Positions 16,013-24,185 of a DNA stretch of 33,149 bases are shown here, piece by piece (the stretch's first letter is position 1; each line of letters opens with the position of its first letter). The stretch covers positions 1 to 33,149 of the forward strand of contig JAQGIC010000144.1 of NCBI GenBank assembly GCA_028288725.1, given 5' to 3'. A program made the translations under genes and the position numbers. Source of the DNA: Rhodospirillales bacterium. Lineage in GTDB: Bacteria > Pseudomonadota > Alphaproteobacteria > ATCC43930 > CGMCC-115725. A model generated the notes under the pieces. That model saw only the letters and a list, made by a program, of their open reading frames with translations, searched no databases and was not told where the DNA came from.

Positions 16013-17164
16013 TCATTTCACCACCAGATCGAGCGCCGCCGCCGACAGGGCCTCGGCCTTGCGCGTGCCCACGACCGAACTGCGGCCGAGGCTCATGGCG
16101 AAGCCCGTGTCGGCGTCGAACAGGATGATGTGGATGAAGAATACCATGCCCGGCTCGGCTTCGACCGGATTGCCGGTATAGAACATCGGCCAATCCATCC
16201 AGTTGGGCGCGAAGGTCGTGCCAAGGCCATAGCCGCAGGCGTTCATCCGCGCATGGCGATAGCCGCGGGCGTCGAGCGTGCGGGCATGGGCGTCGAACAC
16301 CTGGCCGATGGGCGCGCCGGGCTTCAGCGCTTCCTCGGCCGCGAACAGCGCGTCCTGGGCGGCCGAATGCATGTCGCGCAAGCGCGGATCGACCCGGCCG
16401 ACGCCGATCGTACGCATCAGGCAGGCGTGGTAGTGCCGATAGGTGCCGGCGAATTCGAGCGTCAGCTGATCCACGGGCGACAGATGCCGGCGCCCGGTCT
16501 TGTAGCGGCACAGGAGCGCGTCGGCGCCGGAGCCGATGATGAATTCGTTGGCCGGATCGTCGCCGCCGCCGCGGAACACGGCGCCATGCATGGCGGCCAG
16601 GATGTCGCCCTCGAACGCGTTCGGCCGGATCTCGGCATGGGCGGCGTCGAGCGCCGCATCGGCGAGCCTGGCGGCCTCGCGGACATAGACGAGTTCCGCC
16701 GGGCTCTTGATCGCCCGCAACCGGGTCACGAGGTCCGACGCATCGATCAGCGCGGCGAAGCCGTCGAATGCCGCCGACAGGCGCTGGCCGTTGCGCGCGG
16801 TCAGGCCGTAGCTGTCCCATTCGACGCCCAGCTTCTTGCCGGCGGCCCCCAGCCCTGCGAGCAGCGCCTTCAGTTCCTGCGCCGGCTGGGCGTCGGGGCC
16901 GTCGACCCAGATGCGGATATCCTCGATCACCGAGGTATGCTCTGCCTGCAGCAGGTCGGGCGCCCGGGTCAGCAGCACCATCCGGTCGTCGCTGCCCAGA
17001 TAGAGGCATTGAAAGAACACGTAGCCGAACGTGTCGTAGCCGGAGAGGTAATACATGCTCTCCTGCCGGAACATCAGCAGGCCGTCGAGCCCGCGCCGTT
17101 TCATTTCGGCGATCGCCGCCGCGCGGCGACCGGCCAGTTCGTCCGGGGTGAAGTGGATGGCCAT
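16013..17164 (-). CDS. M24-fold (creatinase / ectoine-hydrolase-like) hydrolase
   Basis: A 383-aa protein with the two-domain layout of prolidase/creatinase enzymes. The N-terminal domain begins RRAAAIAEMKRRGLDGLLMFRQESMYYLSGYDTFGY, followed by the linker LRAIKSPAELVYVREAARLAD and a C-terminal pita-bread domain. The usual metal ligands are replaced: the first Asp position is Glu237 in LEFAGTYRHYHACLMRT, the second is around His244/His246, and the late His/Glu-Glu region reads EPGMVFFIHIILF and SLGRSSVVG. It is therefore closer to metal-free creatinase or DoeA-like ectoine hydrolase than to Xaa-Pro aminopeptidase. The substrate is unknown and no ectoine genes are nearby. The ATG overlaps the pgeF stop (ATGA). 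Confidence 0.83.
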   Translation of the reverse strand: MAIHFTPDELAGRRAAAIAEMKRRGLDGLLMFRQESMYYLSGYDTFGYVFFQCLYLGSDDRMVLLTRAPDLLQAEHTSVIEDIRIWVDGPDAQPAQELKALLAGLGAAGKKLGVEWDSYGLTARNGQRLSAAFDGFAALIDASDLVTRLRAIKSPAELVYVREAARLADAALDAAHAEIRPNAFEGDILAAMHGAVFRGGGDDPANEFIIGSGADALLCRYKTGRRHLSPVDQLTLEFAGTYRHYHACLMRTIGVGRVDPRLRDMHSAAQDALFAAEEALKPGAPIGQVFDAHARTLDARGYRHARMNACGYGLGTTFAPNWMDWPMFYTGNPVEAEPGMVFFIHIILFDADTGFAMSLGRSSVVGTRKAEALSAAALDLVVK

Positions 17165-17952
17165 CAAACGTTTCCTTGAACCAGAGCGATCGCCGACAGG
17201 CCGCGACCATAATCGGGCTCCTGCCGTAAGGTTGCCCGGCGGTAGCTGAAGAACAGCTCCGCCTCGGCGGCGGTGTCGTGCGGACTGCGCTCGACCGAGG
17301 CCAGGTCCAGCGCCCGCAGGCGGGCCTCGACCAGGCCGGGCAGGTCGAACATGAAATGGCCGGGGCGGGCCGAGGGGATGAAGAACCGCTCGGTCGCGGT
17401 ATCGAGGCCGGTGAAGCGCTCCGGAAACTCCGGGCCGACCTCGTAGGATTTCTGTTGGATGGCCGGGCCGATCGCGGCATGGATGCGGCCGCGCCGGGCG
17501 CCCAGCCGCTCCATGGCGACGATCGTCGCCTCCGACACGCCGTCGCGGGTGCCTTTCCAGCCGGAATGGGCGGCCCCGATCACGCCGGCCTCGGTATCGG
17601 CGAACAGGATCGGCACGCAATCGGCGGTCAGGATGCCGAGCGCCACGCCGGGCCGATCGGTCACCAGCGCGTCGGCTTTCGGATTCTCGGCACGCGGCCA
17701 AGGTCGTTCCACCACCGAAACGTTGGGTGAATGGACCTGATGCACCGTGACCAGCGCGTCGGCGGGCAAGTTCATCAGCGCCATGGCATGGGTGCGATTG
17801 GCTTCGACCACGGCCGGCGCCTCGTCCGACCCGAAGCCGCAATTGAGCGAGGCATAGATCCCCTCGCCGCGGCCGCCCTGGCGGGTGAAGAAGGCATGGC
17901 GCAGACCGGGACGGTTCGACAAAGCGGGCAGGGTGACGAAAGACTGGGTCAG
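17164..17952 (-). CDS. pgeF: Peptidoglycan-editing factor / multicopper-like 'laccase' domain purine nucleoside phosphorylase
   Basis: About 262 aa, YfiH/YlmD family: a cytosolic zinc enzyme acting on adenosine/inosine and needed for correct peptidoglycan stem peptides in E. coli. Seen: FFTRQGGRGEGIYASLNCG, VHQVHSPNV (zinc His), LTADCVPILFAD (zinc Cys), GAAHSGWKGT (zinc His) and a C-terminal FFSYRR. No ATG, GTG or TTG fits the expected N terminus. The CTG at 17952, which overlaps the methyltransferase stop (CTGA) and has GGAG six bases upstream, gives the usual family start. The alternative is TTG at 17922, which lacks a ribosome site and shortens the protein by ten residues. It is coupled to the genes on both sides. 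Confidence 0.88.
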   Translation of the reverse strand: MTQSFVTLPALSNRPGLRHAFFTRQGGRGEGIYASLNCGFGSDEAPAVVEANRTHAMALMNLPADALVTVHQVHSPNVSVVERPWPRAENPKADALVTDRPGVALGILTADCVPILFADTEAGVIGAAHSGWKGTRDGVSEATIVAMERLGARRGRIHAAIGPAIQQKSYEVGPEFPERFTGLDTATERFFIPSARPGHFMFDLPGLVEARLRALDLASVERSPHDTAAEAELFFSYRRATLRQEPDYGRGLSAIALVQGNV

Positions 17953-19001
17953 AGCGGGCTCCGTTCGGGAGAAGTGGCCGCGAGGACCTTGAACAGCCTG
18001 CCCATTTCCATGGGATCGAGCAAGCGGCGCACGCCGGTCTTGAGCGCCAGCGCCGTCGTTTCGTCCTTGCCGCGTAACAGCGTGTCCAGCCTCAACTCGG
18101 CGCCATGGTCGATCAGGAACCGGCCCTGCTGTTCCAGCGCTGCGACATTTGCGCCGGCGGCTCCCAGCGCTTGGCCCAGCGCGTCGAAATCGACATGCGC
18201 GGTCAAGTCCGCCTCGCCGGGATCGGCCAGGACGGGGGCATAGGCATGGCCTTTGAGCGCCTGCAGCGTGTCGCCGACGGCGCTCCGCCCATGGCCGTAG
18301 TCGATCAGCACGGCGGCACCCGGCGCCGCCGTCAGGCGGCGGCCGATCTCGCCGGCGATGGCGAGCGCCGGCTCGCAGGTCTCGAACAGATCGCCGTCGG
18401 TCGCGACGAGCGGGACGATCGGCGGCACGCCGACGGGGCCCGCCACGAAGGCGAGGGCGCCGGTGCCGTCGAGCCCGATCCGGCGCTCGCGCCAGTGCTC
18501 GCCGCGGCGCAGCCATTGGCGGATCGGCAAGGCATCGAAAAATTCATTGGCGACCAGCAGCATGGGGCCGGCCGGTACCTGCGCCAGCGTGTCGTGCCAC
18601 TCGGGCGTCAGGTCCGGGTGGCGGTGGCGCAGCGTCTGGGCTTGCGCCGCGCGCAACGTCGGGCTGGTCTCGACGAAATGAACCTCGACCGCCTGGCGCA
18701 AGGCCGGCAGCACTTTGAGCGCCCGCAACAGGTCGGCCATCAGCGTGCCGCGCCCGGGGCCGAGTTCGATCAGCTTGAGCGGCAGCGGCCCGCCCAGTCG
18801 TTGCCACCGGTCGGCGCCCCACAGGCCGATGATCTCGCCGAACACCTGGCTGATCTCGGGCGCGGTGGTGAAGTCGCCGGCGGCGCCCAAGGGATCGCGC
18901 GAACCATAGTAATGCGCCAGGGCCGCGCCCATGAACCGATCGACCCCGATCGGGCCGGACGCCCGGATTTCCTCGATCAGCTGCCGTTCGAGCGGGTTCA
19001 T
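17949..19001 (-). CDS. SAM-dependent methyltransferase, NDUFAF7/MidA family
   Basis: A 350-aa Rossmann-type methyltransferase. Its mitochondrial relative methylates an Arg of complex I subunit NDUFS2, and the bacterial target may be the NuoD homologue. The family signatures are strong: LIEEIRASGPIGVDRFMGAALAHYYG at the N terminus, GDFTTAPEISQVFGEIIGLW, the SAM loop IELGPGRGTLMADLLR, VETSPTLRAAQ and VANEFFDALPIRQW. It starts five bases after the lgt stop and its own stop overlaps the pgeF start. The order lgt, this gene, pgeF recurs in many alphaproteobacteria as far as I recall. Confidence 0.93.
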   Translation of the reverse strand: MNPLERQLIEEIRASGPIGVDRFMGAALAHYYGSRDPLGAAGDFTTAPEISQVFGEIIGLWGADRWQRLGGPLPLKLIELGPGRGTLMADLLRALKVLPALRQAVEVHFVETSPTLRAAQAQTLRHRHPDLTPEWHDTLAQVPAGPMLLVANEFFDALPIRQWLRRGEHWRERRIGLDGTGALAFVAGPVGVPPIVPLVATDGDLFETCEPALAIAGEIGRRLTAAPGAAVLIDYGHGRSAVGDTLQALKGHAYAPVLADPGEADLTAHVDFDALGQALGAAGANVAALEQQGRFLIDHGAELRLDTLLRGKDETTALALKTGVRRLLDPMEMGRLFKVLAATSPERSPL

Positions 19002-19005
19002 CGCC

Positions 19006-19815
19006 CTAAGCGATGACGGACGTCGTCACCGGCTTGGCGCGCAGGATCATCCAAAGCCCGGCGACCAGCAGGGGAATCGACAGAAGCTGGCCCATCGTCG
19101 TGCCGAAGACCAGGAAACCCAGCTGCTTGTCCGGCTCGCGGAACAGCTCGCTGATGCTGCGCGCGGCGGCATAGCCGATCAGGAACGCGCCGGTGATGAT
19201 GCCCGGACGCAGGCGGGCCTTGAACACCCGATCGAGCACCACGGACAGGACGAACAGGCCGATGCCCTCGAGCCCGGCTTCGTACAACTGGCTCGGGTGG
19301 CGCGGCTCCGGGCCGCCGTTCGGGAAGACCATGGCCCAGGGCACGTCGGTCGGGCGGCCCCAGAGCTCGCCATTCACGAAATTCGCCAGGCGGCCGAAGA
19401 ACAGGCCGAGCGGCACCGCGCACGTCACGATGTCGGAAAAGGCGAACAGCGGGATCTTGCGGTTGCGGCAGAACAGGATCATGGCGATGGTGACGCCGGC
19501 GCAGCCGCCGTGGAACGACATGCCGCCGTGCCACAGGCGCAGGATCTCCAGCGGGTCGGTGCTGTAGAGATCGAACTGATAGAACAGCACGTAGCCGGTG
19601 CGGCCGCCCAGCACGACGCCGAGCGTGGCCCAGGTCAGGAAATCATCGAGATCGACGGTCTTGACCAGGGTCGGGGCCCGCTTGGCCAGATGGATGCAGT
19701 AGCGCCAGCCGAGCAGCAGTCCGACGATGTAGGAGAGCGCGTACCAGCGAATGCCGAACGAGCCGACATGGATCGCGAACGGGTCGAACTCGGGATAGGG
19801 AATGACGCCGATCAT
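19006..19815 (-). CDS. lgt: Phosphatidylglycerol-prolipoprotein diacylglyceryl transferase
   Basis: The 269-aa inner-membrane enzyme attaches diacylglycerol to the lipobox Cys of prolipoproteins. Seven hydrophobic helices are visible. Signatures are HVGSFGIRWYALSYIVGLLLGW near the N terminus, the HGGMSFHGG motif with the essential His, and the Lgt signature GRLANFVNGELWGRPTDVPWAMVFPNGGPEPRHPSQLYEAGLEG, which includes the catalytic Arg and HPSQLYE. The ATG at 19815 overlaps the hldD stop (ATGA). Confidence 0.97.
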   Translation of the reverse strand: MIGVIPYPEFDPFAIHVGSFGIRWYALSYIVGLLLGWRYCIHLAKRAPTLVKTVDLDDFLTWATLGVVLGGRTGYVLFYQFDLYSTDPLEILRLWHGGMSFHGGCAGVTIAMILFCRNRKIPLFAFSDIVTCAVPLGLFFGRLANFVNGELWGRPTDVPWAMVFPNGGPEPRHPSQLYEAGLEGIGLFVLSVVLDRVFKARLRPGIITGAFLIGYAAARSISELFREPDKQLGFLVFGTTMGQLLSIPLLVAGLWMILRAKPVTTSVIA

Positions 19816-20798
19816 CGGTAACGGTCCGCCTGGGTCAGGTAGTTCTGGACATAGGCCGTCACCCCGTCTTCGAGCGACGTCGGCGCCACCGGACAGCCGG
19901 CTTCGCGCAGCCGGTCCATGCGGGCCTCGGTGAAATACTGGTAGTTCGTCCGGATATTGTCCGGCGTATCGACGAAATGGATGTCGGGAGCCTTGCCGAT
20001 CGCGGCGAACACGACATTGGCGAGGTCCAGGAAGCTGCGCGCCTTGCCGGTGCCGAGATTGAAGATGCCCGACCGTTTCGGCGTGTCGTACAGCCACATC
20101 ATGACCGCCACGACATCGTCGACCGAGACGAAGTCGCGCAGCTGGCCCCCGTCGGCATAGTCCGGGTGATGCGAGCGGAACAGGGTCGCGCGGCCGCCCC
20201 CGATGATATGGGTGGCGATCTGGGCCACGACGCTCCGCTGATCGGCCTTGTGATACTCGTTCGGCCCGTAAACGTTGAAGAATTTCAGGCCGGCCCATTG
20301 CGGCGGGGTCGGATAGCCGCGCTCGATCTGGCGCGCGACCCACCGATCGAACAGATGCTTGGACCAGCCGTAGGCGTTGAGCGGCGCCAGCTTGGCGAGA
20401 GCGGCGCTCGTCCAGTCGTCCTCGAACCCGGCCGTGCCGTCGCCGTAGGTCGCCGCCGATGAGGCGTAGATCAGCCGCACGCGGCTTTCGGCGCACCAGC
20501 TCCACAGCCGCTGCGACAGGGTGAGGTTGGTTCGCACGATCAGGTCGGCATCGGTCTCGGTCGTGGCCGAGACGGCGCCCATGTGGAACACGGTTTCGAT
20601 GTCGCCGCGCCGGCTTTCCAGATAGTCGAACAATTCCTCGGGCGGGACGATCGCCAGCAGTTCGCGCTTGCCGAGATTGCGCCATTTCTCGCCGGTGCCG
20701 AGCCAGTCCGAGACCACCAGGCTTTCGCCGCCGCGCGCTTCGAGAGCCGCGACCAGGTTCGAGCCGATGAAGCCCGCGCCGCCCGTAATGACGATCAT
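19812..20798 (-). CDS. hldD: ADP-L-glycero-D-manno-heptose-6-epimerase
   Basis: The 328-aa SDR-type epimerase makes the heptose donor for LPS inner core. The N-terminal NAD(P) fold is MIVITGGAGFIGSNLVAALE, and the catalytic pair is Tyr143 and Lys147 in NAYGWSKHLFD. HldD-specific stretches are FHMGAVSATTETDADLI, YASSAATYGDG, FFNVYGPNEYHK, RDFVSVDDVV and FNLGTGKARSF. It is the first gene of the leftward run hldD-lgt-methyltransferase-pgeF-M24, and GGAG lies about 11 bases before the ATG. The product implies an LPS-bearing outer membrane with a heptose core. Confidence 0.95.
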   Translation of the reverse strand: MIVITGGAGFIGSNLVAALEARGGESLVVSDWLGTGEKWRNLGKRELLAIVPPEELFDYLESRRGDIETVFHMGAVSATTETDADLIVRTNLTLSQRLWSWCAESRVRLIYASSAATYGDGTAGFEDDWTSAALAKLAPLNAYGWSKHLFDRWVARQIERGYPTPPQWAGLKFFNVYGPNEYHKADQRSVVAQIATHIIGGGRATLFRSHHPDYADGGQLRDFVSVDDVVAVMMWLYDTPKRSGIFNLGTGKARSFLDLANVVFAAIGKAPDIHFVDTPDNIRTNYQYFTEARMDRLREAGCPVAPTSLEDGVTAYVQNYLTQADRYR

Positions 20799-21011
20799 GT
20801 CGGTCCATTCTCCGCGTTTGACAGCGCCGCTTGGTGTCGCTGACCGGATTTATGGCGGAAGGCCGTCCCGGCGGCAAGCGCGGCCGGGCGCCCGCTCTTC
20901 ACCATCGGTTCAGGCTTTGCGGATCTGATGTGACCCCAGCAGCGTTTGCGAGAGCGACGAAATATGCTAGCGCATGCGGGCAGGCGATTTCTGAGGAAAG
21001 GTTGACGCACC
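20799..21011. other. Divergent promoter region between hldD and ubiK
   Basis: These 213 bases have no gene. An AT-richer patch around 20965-20977 (AAATATGCTAG) could hold a -10 element for ubiK, but no convincing -35 is spaced from it. Confidence 0.4.
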
Positions 21012-21341
21012 ATGCAGACCGACAATCGCCTTCTCGATGACCTCTCCAGGGTCGCGACCGGCGCCTTCTCCGCGCTTACCGGTGTCCGCGAGGAAATCGA
21101 GGGCAGGATGCGCGAGCAGTTCGAAAAGATCCTGGCGCGCATGGACGTGGTGACGCGTGAGGAATTCGACGCGGTCCAGACGCTTGCATCGCGGGCTCGG
21201 GTCGAGCAGGAAGCGCTGGCGCTGCGCGTCGAGGCGCTGGAGTCGCGGCTCGCCGAACTGCTCGGCGGCCCCGCGAAAGCGGTCCCGAGCCGCGCCAAAA
21301 CGACCGCGACTCGGGCAAAAAAGGCGTCCGAAGCGTCGTAA
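21012..21341 (+). CDS. ubiK: UbiK-type ubiquinone biosynthesis accessory factor (BMFP domain)
   Basis: A 109-aa largely helical protein. DDLSRVATGAFSALTGVREEIEGRMREQFEKILARMDVVTREEFDAVQTLASRARVEQEALALRVEALESRLAEL is the conserved BMFP layout: an amphipathic membrane-active N-terminal helix, then a trimerising coiled coil with the VTREEFD turn. The C-terminal tail is rich in Lys, Ala and Thr. UbiK helps assemble the Ubi complex with UbiJ in aerobic ubiquinone synthesis, whereas the Brucella homologue was described as membrane-fusogenic. It is the first gene of the rightward run and diverges from hldD. Confidence 0.9.
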   Translation: MQTDNRLLDDLSRVATGAFSALTGVREEIEGRMREQFEKILARMDVVTREEFDAVQTLASRARVEQEALALRVEALESRLAELLGGPAKAVPSRAKTTATRAKKASEAS

Positions 21342-21373
21342 CCCTGGGCGGGAGGGTGCGACGCTTGCACGCC

Positions 21374-21419
21374 CCGAGAGCCTTTGGCACCCTACCTTAT
21401 GTTGGGGTTTTGCTCTCGG
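21374..21419 (+). repeat. Long-loop inverted repeat between ubiK and the ybjN-like gene
   Basis: CCGAGAGC (21374-21381) and GCTCTCGG (21412-21419) are perfect 8-bp arms around a 30-base interior that ends TTGGGGTTTT. The whole lies in the 159-base gap. It could be a leader structure of the downstream gene; there is no terminator T-run after the second arm. Confidence 0.4.
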
Positions 21420-21500
21420 ATCGATACATCATCTCGGGTTCGAAGCCGCTGACACCTTGGCGGATGCTTCGGCCCCACGCTCCCCTGAAGGAGGGCAGCA

Positions 21501-22004
21501 ATGACCGCGCTTTCCACTGAAACCGAAATCGTCGCAACGAATCCGATCGACTTGGTCGAAGAGATCGTGCTCGCCAATGAATGGCCGCACGATCGATCGA
21601 GCGACGAGGAGATGGTGGTCGAAATTTCCGGCCGCTGGTGCGATTACCGCCTGCTGTTTGTATGGCAGGAGGAGATCAGCGCGCTCCATTTCTCGTGCAG
21701 CTTCGACATGAAGGTGCCGAAGGCCCGGAAATTGTCGGTCTACGAACTGCTGGCGATCGTGAACGAGAAGATGTGGCTGGGCCATTTCGACGTCTGTTCC
21801 GACACGGGCCTGCCGATGTTCCGCCACGCGGTCCTGCTGCGCGGCGCCATGGGCGCTTCGGTCGAGCAGATCGAGGATCTGGTCGATATGGCGCTGACCG
21901 AGTGCGAACGGTTCTACCCCGCTTTCCAGTTCGTGATCTGGGGCGGCAAGACCGCGGACGAGGCCGTCATCTCCGCCATGATCGAACCGGTCGGCGAGGC
22001 CTGA
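21501..22004 (+). CDS. YbjN domain-containing protein
   Basis: A 167-aa acidic cytosolic protein with the YbjN (DUF1790) pattern: NPIDLVEEIVLANEWPHDR, VVEISGRWCDYRLLFVWQEEISALHFSCSFDMKVP, VYELLAIVNEKMWLGHFDVCSDTGLPMFRHAVLLRG and MALTECERFYPAFQFVIWGGKTADEAV. The fold resembles type III secretion chaperones; in E. coli YbjN affects stress and motility, with no known biochemistry. GGAGG lies seven bases before the ATG. proC follows after eight bases on the same strand, so the two are probably one transcript. Confidence 0.9.
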   Translation: MTALSTETEIVATNPIDLVEEIVLANEWPHDRSSDEEMVVEISGRWCDYRLLFVWQEEISALHFSCSFDMKVPKARKLSVYELLAIVNEKMWLGHFDVCSDTGLPMFRHAVLLRGAMGASVEQIEDLVDMALTECERFYPAFQFVIWGGKTADEAVISAMIEPVGEA

Positions 22005-22011
22005 TCGCCTC

Positions 22012-22833
22012 ATGACACCGGAGAAGACCGAGGTTCTGCTCGTCGGCTGCGGCAAGATGGGCGGTGCGTTGCTGGCCGGATGGCTGAAGGGAAAGGCGGT
22101 CACGCGTGCCGTGGTCGTCGATCCCGGCCCGGGGCCCGATGTGTTCGCGGGCGACCCGCGCGTGCTGGCGGTCAAGTCCGGCAATGAAGTGCCGGCGGGT
22201 TTCGCGCCCGATGTCGTGGTCATCGCGGTGAAGCCACAGATGATGGCCAGCGCGGCGCCGGCCTATCGCGAGGTCGTCGCCCGCGGCGCGGTCATGCTGT
22301 CGATCGCCGCCGGCAAGACCATCGACCATTTCGAGACGCTCTACGGACCATCGACCCCGATCGTGCGCGCCATGCCAAACACGCCGGCGGCGATCGGGCG
22401 CGGCATTTCCGTGGCCGTGCCGAACGGTCGGGTGACGGCGGAGCAGCGCGCGCTGTGCGACCGGCTGCTGCAGGCCGGCGGTGACGTCGAGTGGGTCGAG
22501 GACGAACAGCTGATCGATGTCGTCACCGCGACCTCAGGCGGCGGCCCGGCCTATGTCTTCCTGCTGATGGAAGCGATGGCCGCAGGCGGCGTCGCGGCGG
22601 GCCTGCCGCCCGATCTCGCCATGAAGCTCGCGCGCACGACCGTGTCGGGCGCCGGCGAGCTGGCCGTGCAATCGCCGAACGACAGCGCGGAGCAATTGCG
22701 CAAGAACGTCACCAGCCCGAACGGCACGACCCAGGCGGCGCTCGGCGTGCTGATGGCGGAGGGCGGCGTGTCGGACCTGATGATCCGGGCGATCGCGGCG
22801 GCGACCCGCCGGTCGCGGGAACTGGCCAATTGA
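22012..22833 (+). CDS. proC: Pyrroline-5-carboxylate reductase
   Basis: The 273-aa enzyme performs the last step of proline synthesis with NAD(P)H. The N-terminal Rossmann motif is VLLVGCGKMGGALLAGWL. VVIAVKPQMM, the RAMPNTPAAIGRGIS segment and the C-terminal signature TSPNGTTQAALGVL with the preceding GELAVQSPNDSAEQLRKNV are all present and full length. Its final TGA overlaps the TTG start of the next gene. Confidence 0.96.
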   Translation: MTPEKTEVLLVGCGKMGGALLAGWLKGKAVTRAVVVDPGPGPDVFAGDPRVLAVKSGNEVPAGFAPDVVVIAVKPQMMASAAPAYREVVARGAVMLSIAAGKTIDHFETLYGPSTPIVRAMPNTPAAIGRGISVAVPNGRVTAEQRALCDRLLQAGGDVEWVEDEQLIDVVTATSGGGPAYVFLLMEAMAAGGVAAGLPPDLAMKLARTTVSGAGELAVQSPNDSAEQLRKNVTSPNGTTQAALGVLMAEGGVSDLMIRAIAAATRRSRELAN

Positions 22834-23309
22834 CCAGCCTCGCCCATCCCGGCATCGACCGGGTTGCGACGCTGCTGCGGGCGGCGGGTCATCCCGGTCA
22901 GGTCCGGGTGCTGCCGGATGCCTGCCGCACCGCCGCCGAGGCGGCGGCCGCCGTCGATTGCGCCGTCGAGCAGATCGCCAAATCCATCATCTTCCGCGGA
23001 CCGGAAGGCCGCGCCGTGCTGGTCGTGACCAGCGGCGGCAACCGGGTGGTCGAGCAAAGGATCGTGGAGGCGCTCGACGGCCAGCCGCTCGGCAAGGCCG
23101 ATGCGGCATTCGTGCGCGAGACCACCGGCTTCGCCATCGGCGGTGTCGCCCCCATCGGCCATCTGCGGCCGCCGGTCGTGTTCATCGATCGGGATTTGCA
23201 GCGCTATGACGAGATCTGGGCCGCGGCCGGCCATCCGCACGCGGTCTTTCCGCTGGGGTTCGACGATCTCGTGCGCCTGACCGGCGGGACAATCATCGCG
23301 GTCTGCTGA
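22830..23309 (+). CDS. YbaK/ProX-type aminoacyl-tRNA deacylase
   Basis: A 159-aa editing-domain protein of the YbaK/EbsC/ProXp superfamily, which hydrolyses mischarged tRNA in trans. Seen: the conserved Lys in VEQIAKSIIF, VLVVTSGGNRVVE, FVRETTGFAIGGVAPIGH (the GxxPxG-type substrate loop) and the C-terminal AGHPHAVFPLGFDDLVRLTGGTI. The start is TTG at 22830, overlapping the proC stop as TTGA. A further-left start would run through proC in another frame and is rejected. Which tRNA or amino acid it proofreads cannot be told. Confidence 0.9.
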   Translation: MTSLAHPGIDRVATLLRAAGHPGQVRVLPDACRTAAEAAAAVDCAVEQIAKSIIFRGPEGRAVLVVTSGGNRVVEQRIVEALDGQPLGKADAAFVRETTGFAIGGVAPIGHLRPPVVFIDRDLQRYDEIWAAAGHPHAVFPLGFDDLVRLTGGTIIAVC

Positions 23310-23397
23310 ATCCTTCCGGATAGCTCTGGCCGCTCCGGCCGCGCGTCGCCATATGATATGGTGACCCGCGCCAGCGCGATAGGAGAGCATCCGGATC

Positions 23398-24033
23398 ATG
23401 GCCCGCAAACCCAGCAGCTCAAAATCCAGTTCCGCCAAACCGCCCGGCGATGCCGAAGGCGCCGTGATCGATGCCGCTCTGACGCTCGCCGCCGAGCGTT
23501 CCTGGCATGATCTGGCCCTGGCCGACATCGCCGCCGCCGCCAATATCGGCCTGATCGATCTCTATCGCGGCTTTCGCTCCAAGCCGGCGATCCTCGGCGC
23601 CTTCTCCCGGCGGATCGATGCCGCTACGCTCGATCTGCCGGTCGAGCCGGACGCGTCTGCGCGCGATCGGCTATTCGAACTGGTGATGCACCGGTTCGAT
23701 CTGCTGGCGCCCTACAAGCCGGGCCTGAAGGGGCTGGCCCGCGATGCGCGCCGCGGTCGCTTCGACGGGCTGGCGCTCGCCTGCCATCTGCCGCGCTCGC
23801 TGGCCTGGATGCTCGAGGCGTCGGGCGTCTCGGCGAGCGGTCTCAAGGGCAAGGTCCGGGTCAAGCTGCTCGGCCTGGTTTATCTTGCAGCTTTGCGCGC
23901 CTGGCTGCAGGACGACAGCCCGGATTTGGCCAAGACCATGGCGGTGCTCGACAAGGCACTGAAGCGGGCCGTACCTTTCATGCGCCTCGATCAGACGCCG
24001 GCCGCGGCGTCCGGCGACGAAGCGATGGCATAA
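23398..24033 (+). CDS. TetR family transcriptional regulator
   Basis: A 211-aa regulator. The N-terminal 16 residues are a Ser/Lys-rich tail. The TetR helix-turn-helix spans about residues 22-65 (VIDAALTLAAERSWHDLALADIAAAANIGLIDLYRGFRSKPAIL), with the usual YxxFxSK ending in YRGFRSK. The remainder is helical and ligand-like without a recognisable effector pocket. It lies 88 bases after the ybaK-like gene and 152 before the phasin gene on the same strand. Control of the phasin gene is possible from position alone. The phasin promoter instead carries a PhaR-type site, and PhaR is not of the TetR family. Confidence 0.85.
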   Translation: MARKPSSSKSSSAKPPGDAEGAVIDAALTLAAERSWHDLALADIAAAANIGLIDLYRGFRSKPAILGAFSRRIDAATLDLPVEPDASARDRLFELVMHRFDLLAPYKPGLKGLARDARRGRFDGLALACHLPRSLAWMLEASGVSASGLKGKVRVKLLGLVYLAALRAWLQDDSPDLAKTMAVLDKALKRAVPFMRLDQTPAAASGDEAMA

Positions 24034-24078
24034 AGCAGTGCTTTTTGGGGGAGGTTCGACGCTCGACGCCGGGCTTGT

Positions 24079-24090
24079 TGCAGTGCAGCA
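24079..24090 (+). promoter_or_regulatory. PhaR-like operator upstream of the phasin gene
   Basis: TGCAGTGCAGCA is a full match to TGCRNYGCASMA, the PhaR motif I recall from Bradyrhizobium. A TTGAC hexamer that could be a -35 begins eight bases downstream (24098), so a bound protein would abut or cover the promoter. The same TGC-N3-GCAGCA pattern precedes phaJ. Confidence 0.65.
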
Positions 24091-24185
24091 AAAATACTTG
24101 ACGGAGTGGCGGTGCCGGTAGATGGTCCGGCGCAACAGTTGCCCCTTCTCTCGTGCAACCGACTTTCAGTGGAGGATTTACGTCG

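Noticed and set aside
14740-16128. 462-aa plus-strand frame covering the RidA remnant and the lipoprotein gene
   Set aside because: The minus frame has a clear lipobox signal, and the RidA-like residues lie in other frames than this one.
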